From Mikania micrantha (taxonomy: Eukaryota; Streptophyta; Magnoliopsida; Asterales; Asteraceae): DNA of 64,000 nt. The translations under genes were made by a program, and so were the position numbers. A model generated the notes under the pieces. It did not search any database, was not told the origin of the DNA, and saw only the letters and a program-made list of their open reading frames with translations. Shown here piece by piece: positions 57,640 to 64,000 of the stretch (the stretch's first letter is position 1; every line of letters begins with the position of its first letter). Location: the NCBI GenBank assembly GCA_009363875.1, contig CM018696.1:15271975-15335974 (forward strand), in the 5' to 3' direction.

Positions 57640-57976
57640 CGCTGTACAATAAAAATCTCTAATCAGTATCATGAAAAAATATATTGAATAATAACATTCA
57701 ACATACACATGATATGAGACGTCCTCCTATCTTAACACAACTATTCGTCATTACTATTGTTAGTGTTTTGCTTGAATTAAATCAAACTAGAATGCCCACG
57801 TGTTGCAAATTTCAGTTATGCTGGCCACTCATAACTGGAATTTGTATCACCTGATTATCCTGGCTTAATTCAAAACAAGTTTTGTTCAATATTAATGTTC
57901 GGTGCTCTCTGTGTTACTATACGAGCCTATGGTTATAGTCTAGGTTTCTAAGTCAACCTAATTCTCTATAACCTGT
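57640..57976 (-). other. Leader of element 2 between primer site and extra ORF
   Basis: It is collinear with 32059-32394 of element 1 and with 61002-61227. No ORF is seen. Confidence 0.6.
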
Positions 57977-57989
57977 GGCTCTGATACCA
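57977..57989 (-). other. Primer-binding site for tRNA-iMet, element 2
   Basis: The minus strand reads TGGTATCAGAGCC, three bases inside the 5' LTR. Confidence 0.9.
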
Positions 57990-57992
57990 CCC

Positions 57993-60036
57993 TGTCACAC
58001 CCCCACCCCTCGTCACCTCATGTATGATGTCACTGAAACGGTTGCGGAAGCACAGTGGTGATGTCTCCGAGGTTAGGGGTGACTTACTTGATCCGATATC
58101 ACAAGCACACAGATTAACTTAAAATAAATACATTACAGGATTTCGTTATTACAATTTACATTACAACATTAACCTATTTAACTACAATTTTTGTGAGGTG
58201 CATTCTTCCCGAAGTCACGGTCTACCTGCAAAAAGGTTTGATTTGAAAACGTCAGCACAAAGCTGGTGAGTTCATACAGTTCAGGTTTCACACCATGATA
58301 TGATATGATATGTAATATAAGTTCACAAAATGTTCAGTTCAAGATAACCATGGGACCCGTATCTAGTTCCTTTATGACGATATTGTTCTACAAGATACTA
58401 CCCGTCGGTACATATCTTAATGCCTCATTATCTTAATGTCTATCACACCATTAAGAACTTTTGGAAACAGGAAACAAACATTCACACAAGGGGAGATGCA
58501 ATCCTCCCAGCAAATGGGTGGTCAGCCAATAGTACTATCAATGTTTCCCCGTTCGGCCCCACATGGGTTCACTAGATACAGTTCAGAAATGAGGACTTAA
58601 GTTCTGTGATAGTGTTCTGTTCTCAGGGCAAAAATCCCATGAAATCCACAAGTTCCAACCAATCACATGCAATCACACAGATAACAGTGATACATATCAT
58701 ATAGTTTCGAAAAGTTTTACAGCGCTACCCCGATGTTTATAAAAGATTAAAAAGAAAAGGGGTCGTACGAAACTCACCTGGTAGTATAGATGTAGCAGAA
58801 TATCTCAAAACTGATAATAGAGAAGTGATTCTGCATTTATTTATATTTAATGAGTTATTTATGTTCTAGTTTACTGATTAGATCTTTCTGAACGTTCAAT
58901 GTCAAAGACATTGACTTAAAAGTCATCAAACTGATATTAGTTATGTAATTAGTTAATTTAATGTTATATCATACAATGTATGATAATGTAGGAACCTACA
59001 TTGCATTAGATTCCTAATACAAAGTTGATGACACTCTTGATTAATCAGAATAATCTTAGATTAACCAAATAGTTAATGTTGTTGATTATGATACTGTAAC
59101 AGTTTCTAGATAATTTAATGGCTTAGGAATGATCAATCCTTGTTATTGATTACCCAAATATCATGAAATATCACAATGTAGTATCATAAGAGGTATAATG
59201 ACCAAGTTTAACATACTAATCTGACTGTTATCATAAACATCAGATAATCGTTCCAATGAGTATGTTAATGATTGTGATTAGTTTGAAACACTTGGATTTA
59301 ACCTTGCATTTCAAGGATTAACCCAACTAATCACCTACATTGTTATAATCAAATGGATTAAACCATTGTAATCATAGGTATGGTTTCATGAAAACCGGGC
59401 ATTACAACGGATCAAAACAAGGATTTAACCGTTAAAACTTTGTGTTCTTTGTTTATAATCAATCCTAGCCATCATCTAGGCAATAATCAACAATCCTAAC
59501 TATGTCACTACGTTCAAAATCAAGATCTAATCAATCAAAATCAAACTAGAAGGTTTAAACGGATCATTACCTAATCTGACGGATATCTGCGGCTAAAACG
59601 ACGATCAGTACTTGAAAACACGTTCCCGGGTGCGATCCTTGCGTTCGGAGTGCATGAAATCTGATGAAGTAGATCAGATCACTGGACCGCCACATCCGTC
59701 GCGTACCGCGACCAGAAGCCCAAAAAGGCTTCGCGTACCGCGGAGAAATCCGGAGGAATCTTAGATATTTTACATGCATCGCGTACCGCGGAGGATTCTA
59801 AATCCCTCCATCGCGTACCGCGATGGGTCCAGTCGACCAACACTTAGTGATTTTTCTTCGTTTTTCGATTCCGGGTAATCCAGGACTCCGTTTTGTGCAC
59901 GATTTTCGCCCACGTTCATCATTTTTCGCATACTATTGATCTGTAACCATTACAATCATTAAATCAAAGTGGATTTCTAGAACGATCAAATGTGCCCACG
60001 TCACTGCTGACGTGATTCTCGTATGCAACTGTCATA
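57993..60036 (-). repeat. 5' LTR of Tekay-like element 2
   Basis: It is 2044 bp, almost identical to 48943-51037, with an 86-bp deletion near 59650. It ends CTGTCATA on the plus strand (one base changed from CTGTCACA) and is followed by ACTAT. Confidence 0.93.
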
Positions 60037-60985
60037 ACTATTAAGACAATGTCTTTGACATTGGACGTTCAGAAAGATCTAATCAGTAAGTTAAAACATA
60101 AATAACTCATTAAACATAACTAAATGCAGAATCACTCTGTTACTATCAGTCGTGTGATATTCTGCTACTTCTAAGTTATCGGGTGAGTTTCGTACAACTC
60201 CTTTTCTTTTTAATCTTTTATAAACATCGGGGTAGCACTGTGGAACTTTTCTGAACTATATGATATGTATCACTATTATCTGCGTGATTTCATGTGATTG
60301 TTGAGAACTTGTGGATTTCATGGGATTTTGCCTGTAGAACATAACACTATCACAGAACTTATAAGTCCTCATTTTTGAACTGTATCAAGTGAACCCATGT
60401 GGGGCCGAACAGAAAACAATGATAGTACTATCGGCTGACAACCCATTTGCCGGGAGCCGTAACTCCCCTTGGTGTAAATGTTTGTTATCTGTTTCCAGAA
60501 CTTCTTAATGTAGTGATAGACATTAAGACAATGAGGCATTAAGATGTTACCGACGGGTAGTATCTTATAGAACAAGAACAGAACGTCTGAAAGGAACTAG
60601 ATACGGGTCCCATGGTTATCTTTAACTGAACATTGTGAGAACTTGTATTACTTATCATATTGTTGAACATGAACTTTACGAACTCACCAGCTTTGTGCTG
60701 ACGTTTTAAATCTAAACATTTTTGCAGGAAGACAGTGACCCACCGGGTGAGGCAGCACTCTAAACGCTTATAATTAAATAAATCAAATAATGTAATAAAC
60801 TTAGTTTATATAATGTAATGTTGGTTGTGATTACGACATCCTTGTAATATGTTTACTTTAGGTTAATCTGTGTGTTATGATATCGGATCAAGTGAGTCAC
60901 ACCTCATCTCTGAGATATCACCACTATGCTTCCGCAATCTTCTCAGTGACATCATCAACAGGTGACGAGAGGTGGGGATGTGACA
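60037..60985 (+). repeat. Right LTR of element 1, second part
   Basis: It continues the LTR interrupted at 48942 (ACTATTAAGACAATG...) and ends GATGTGACA at 60985. Confidence 0.88.
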
Positions 60986-61227
60986 GGGTGGTATCAGAGC
61001 CACAGGTCATAGAGAATTAGGTTGACTTAGAGACCTAGACTATAACCATAGGCTCGAATAGTGACACAGAGAGCACCGAACATAACTAATGAACATAACT
61101 TGTTTTGAATTAAGCCTGGATAATCATGTGGTACGAATTCCACTTATGACTAGCCAACATAACTGAAATTCGCAACACGTGTGCGTTCTAGTTTAATTTA
61201 ATTCAAGCAGAACATTAATAATTATAG
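60986..61227 (+). mobile_element. Second primer site and truncated leader after the right LTR of element 1
   Basis: TGGTATCAGAGCC (60989-61001) and about 225 bp of leader follow the LTR and match 32043-32282 closely. Similarity stops at about 61227 (AATAATTATAGG). This LTR therefore also acted as, or was derived from, a 5' LTR. Confidence 0.82.
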
Positions 61228-61559
61228 GAAACTTTTGTATTGCAAAGGTTACTAAAATAGGAAACTTTTGTATTGCATGTTGTTGATTTATCATCATCTA
61301 GACATGTTAGGTCTGTTTAGATGATGATAAAAGTCCACTAAAGTTTTTTGGAACATATTGGATTTGTTAGATTTGTGAAAGATATGGTTTTATTAACAAC
61401 TTACTGTATTTAAAACTTTTGAAAATCAAAAGAGGGATTTAGATGTTTTATCATGATTTGATGATTTATTGATATTGGGAAATGTTTAGAAATGATATAA
61501 AAGTATATTTGGAACTTTGATTTGTGAAAACGGATTCTTAAACGACCACATACTATAAA
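61228..61559. other. Short spacer with a hairpin
   Basis: GGAAACTTTTGTATTGCA is present twice (from 61228 and 61260). TTATCATCATCTAGAC and GTTTAGATGATGATAA form a small hairpin around 61290-61330. No gene is seen. Confidence 0.4.
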
Positions 61560-62075
61560 TGGAAACTTTATTTTTGGGAAAAGGGCATTTTTGATGATTT
61601 GTATACGAATGACACTATGTAAACATTCACAAAACACTCTTTTATCTTTAAATGACAATGTATAGCATGCCGGTGGAAAATAAAACCCTTGGGTGTTGCA
61701 ACAGGAGCAAGATTCTCATTTCTTGCATGTCGTTACGAAGATTAATATCGTCTTTAGTGTTTCCAAGAATATTTAACAACAAACCAAGAAAGCTATCACA
61801 AACATTTTTCTCGATAAGCATAACATGTGGGCAATGTTTAACTTGTAAATGCTTCTAGTAAGGAAAATCCCAAAATATTGACTTTTTTTTCCAATTGTTT
61901 CCTTTCTCTACATGAGTTCTTTTTCCTAACACAACATTCAAATTTCTAACTCGTGAAAATACATCAAATTGTTTCCTTACCATTCGGTGCTCTATATTTC
62001 CGTCAAACTCCTTGAAAAGACGTTTAGGACCAACAATTTCTGTGATGGACGGAAGGTTTAGGGCAAGAACAAAAC
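61560..62075 (-). pseudogene. CACTA (En/Spm) TNP2 transposase, downstream fragment
   Basis: Minus-strand translation gives IVGPKRLFKEFDG, KKKSIFWDFPY, LQVKHCPHVMLIEKNVCDSF, LGLLLNILGNTKDDINLRND and then TLSFKDKRVFCECLHSV. The H-N-(I)DVMHIEKN(V/I)CDS-type block is diagnostic of TNP2. Stops and frameshifts are frequent. Similarity fades below about 61560. Confidence 0.78.
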
Positions 62076-62082
62076 ACGAGTA

Positions 62083-62386
62083 TGAACCAAGTAAATTGTA
62101 TATTGAATAAATGAATGATTACATGATTGAATCCATACACATAAAAGAACATAGTCATTGCCAGGAACAGATCGAGCATGATCTCTCCCCCTCTCTACTC
62201 AAAACCCTAAGAATACTCAAAACCTTAACCTTCAAACACTGAGAACTTATGTATATATATATATGGGGATGCACTCCATTCGTACGAATGGAGCCATTCG
62301 TATGTCCATTCGTACGAAAAGACCCATGCACATGAAATCCATTCGCATATGCCCATGCGAATGACTCAGTTCCTAGTGTGACAACA
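62083..62386 (-). repeat. LTR-like insert in the TNP2 gene
   Basis: The segment has TG...CA ends on the plus strand and interrupts TNP2 similarity. Read on minus it carries a TATATATATATA box and a pyrimidine/purine leader, as in a Copia solo LTR. A perfect 20-bp palindrome CTCCATTCGTACGAATGGAG (62274-62293) and several related CATTCGTA repeats lie inside. No 5-bp target duplication was found, so boundaries and identity are uncertain. Confidence 0.35.
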
Positions 62387-62439
62387 TACAAATACATACA
62401 AGCGAATACAATTCAACAAAAACTAATCAATACTATTCG

Positions 62440-63170
62440 ACCAGCAGCGGACACCCAAATATGCATCAACGTTCCTCCTTTTTGTTTCGGTAATCGTGAG
62501 TATGTGGAAGGAATCTTCCATGCCCCATGTATACATTTATTTTTCAATTACTTAAGCACATCGAACTTGTCTTATCTTCACAAACAGGACATGCTAACTT
62601 ACATTTTGTACAGTATTATGAAAAGTTACCATATGCCACAAAATCAATTATGGTACAAAAAATCATGGCTCGTAATTCAAAATTTTCTTTCTTATAAGAA
62701 ACATACACGCTTATTACTGGAGACAAATAAACATCAATATCATTAGCAGGTTGTTTTGGACCCTGAATCAACAACAACCTCATGATGTATTTTTTTCATA
62801 CATAACCACAGTGGAAAATAGTATATGCACAAAAGAACTCTCCACGTACTATGACGACTAGTCATGTTTCCAAAAGGGTTGATCTCGTCTAAACTAAGTC
62901 CAAATCGTATGTTTCTTGTCTCGTTACCAAATTATGGATACATAGTATCAATGTTTTTCCATTGAGGTGAATCCATAACATGGCTTACCTTTCCATCTCT
63001 TAAACGATCATCCGAATGCCAACATAATAATTTTGCATCTTTCTCATTAGAAAATAATCCTTTCAACCACTGTATAATCGGTAAATACCACAATATTTTA
63101 GCTAATGGCTCATTTTTTGTCACATCGTCGTGAAGTTCATCTGTTTCGTTTTTATGCTTATACCTAGATT
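62440..63170 (-). pseudogene. CACTA (En/Spm) TNP2 transposase, upstream fragment
   Basis: Minus-strand translation gives NEPLAKILWYLPIIQWLKGL, DAKLLCWHSDDRL, VMDSPQWKNIDTMYP, IRFGLSLDEINPFGNM, VLLCIYYFPLWLCMKK and, in another frame, GPKQPANDIDVYLSPVI, LRAMIFCTIIDFVAYGNFS and YMGHGRFLP. These follow the TNP2 order exactly. Frameshifts and stops show it is dead. It is cut at 63170 by the Tekay-like LTR. Confidence 0.85.
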
Positions 63171-64000
63171 GTCACACCCACCTCTCGTCACCTGTTGATG
63201 GTGTCATTAAACACACTGAGAAGGTCGCGGAAGCATAGTGGTGATGTCTTCGAGATGAGGTGTGACTTATTTGATCCGATATCACAACACACGGATTAAC
63301 TTAAATATAACATATTACAAGGGTTTCGTAATCACAACCATAATTACAGTTTACAAACTTAGTTTATTACATAAGTCAAATTATTTAATTACAAGTGTCT
63401 AAAAGTGCAACATTGCCGGTGCTCACTATCTACCTGCAAAAAAATTGAGTTTGGAAAGGTCAGCACAAAGCTAGTGAGTTCGTAATGTTCAAGTTAAACA
63501 ATATGATATGATATGCAAGTTTTCGATATATATATAGTTCAAGATAACCATGGGACCCATATCTAGTTCCTTTCGGACTACTCCGTTCTGTTCTATGAAG
63601 ATACTACCCGTCGGTAACATCATTATGCCTCATTATCTTAATGTCTATCACAACATTAAGAGGTTATGGAAACATGTAACAAACATTCACAGCAAGGGGA
63701 GTTTAAGCTCCTAGAAAATGGGTTGTTAGCCAATAGTACTATCATTGTTTCCTGTTCGGCCCTACATGGGTTCATTAGATACAGTTTCAAGGAATGAGGA
63801 CTTTTAAATACTGTGATAGTGTTCTGATCTACAAGCAAAAATCCCATGAAATCCGCAAGTTCGTGACAAGTTCACATGAAATCACACAGATAACAGTGAT
63901 ACATATCATATGTTTGAGAAAAGTTCCACGGTAGTACCCCGATGTTTATAAAACATTAAAAAGAAAAGGGGGTTGTACAAAAATCACCTGAAGTCTCACT
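63171..64000 (-). repeat. Tekay-like LTR, cut by the window end
   Basis: It starts TGTCACACCCACCTCTCGTC and is collinear with the LTRs at 48943 and 57993, but clearly diverged from them. The junction with TNP2 is at TAGAT (63166-63170). Whether it is a solo LTR or belongs to a full element cannot be seen. Confidence 0.82.

Larger units (their letters stand above)
48943..60036 (-). mobile_element. Tekay-like chromodomain Ty3/Gypsy element 2, young and nearly complete (11.1 kb)
   Basis: LTRs of 2095 bp (48943-51037) and 2044 bp (57993-60036) flank a 6.95-kb internal region. ACTAT is duplicated on both sides (48938-48942, 60037-60041), and joining the flanks restores element-1 LTR sequence. I see only about six substitutions plus three indels between LTRs (around 0.3%), so insertion is recent. 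On the minus strand come primer site, extra ORF, tandem repeats, gag, protease, RT, RNase H, integrase and chromodomain. Six in-frame stops block translation of this copy. Confidence 0.93.
31012..61227 (+). mobile_element. Tekay-like chromodomain Ty3/Gypsy element 1, heavily nested
   Basis: The order on the plus strand is 5' LTR (31012-32042), tRNA-iMet primer site, an extra ORF, broken gag, then an Athila-like block (35319-45757) that replaces the end of gag, the protease and most of RT. RNase H, integrase and chromodomain follow (45758-47674), then the polypurine tract and the right LTR (47739-48942 continuing at 60037-60985, split by element 2). A second primer site and leader (60986-61227) follow the right LTR. 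The chromodomain, primer and integrase sequence place it among chromoviruses; Tekay is my best guess. Confidence 0.85.

Overview
The window is repeat-dense plant nuclear DNA, and I see no intact conventional host gene. The evidence for a flowering plant is the set of mobile elements: Ty1/Copia elements primed by initiator tRNA-Met, Athila-like Ty3/Gypsy elements primed by tRNA-Asp, a chromodomain-carrying Ty3/Gypsy family, CACTA (TNP2), hAT, Mutator/FAR1 and tRNA-derived SINE material, plus AAACCCTAA teloboxes. From memory the family mix resembles Asteraceae, but this cannot be proven from the window.

Left part (1-23.4 kb). A 3.2-kb Copia-like element carries only gag and protease (4-3188). 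A short unassigned ORF (3514-3741) and a FAR1/MULE-type pseudogene fragment follow. A small hAT-type MITE (5490-13901) is split by a 7.8-kb Athila-like element (5500-13309) that has gag and protease but no reverse transcriptase or integrase. Then come small elements delimited by target-site duplications: a Mutator-type MITE, a hAT transposase remnant, two SINEs, a 180-bp tandem repeat broken by a hAT-type element, and a MITE (21147-22030) that holds two further MITEs.

Middle part (23.4-31 kb). A degraded 6.1-kb Copia element (23443-29531, minus strand) lies beside remnants of a Ulp1/C48-like ORF of the kind found in plant CACTA transposons.

Right part (31-64 kb) is a nest built on one chromodomain Ty3/Gypsy family (Tekay-like). 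Element 1 (plus strand, LTR from 31012) has lost most of gag-pol to a tandem Athila-like block (35319-45757). Its right LTR is interrupted by element 2 (48943-60036, minus strand), whose near-identical LTRs mark it as the youngest insertion. The element-1 right LTR is followed by another primer-binding site and leader instead of flanking DNA. Beyond that lie a CACTA TNP2 pseudogene (61.5-63.2 kb, minus) and another Tekay-like LTR that runs off the window. The TNP2 and Ulp1-like pieces may be two halves of one CACTA element split by the 30-kb nest.

The most unusual item is an extra ORF between the primer-binding site and gag in both Tekay-like elements (32395-33153 and 56818-57639). It encodes a Ser/Pro-rich head, a conserved basic block, a likely coiled coil and a C-terminal membrane-anchor-like segment. 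Between it and gag lies a hypervariable tandem-repeat spacer. A second recurring oddity is a CG-rich near-palindromic motif (around TCGCGTACCGCGA) in non-coding parts of both the Athila-like and the Tekay-like families.
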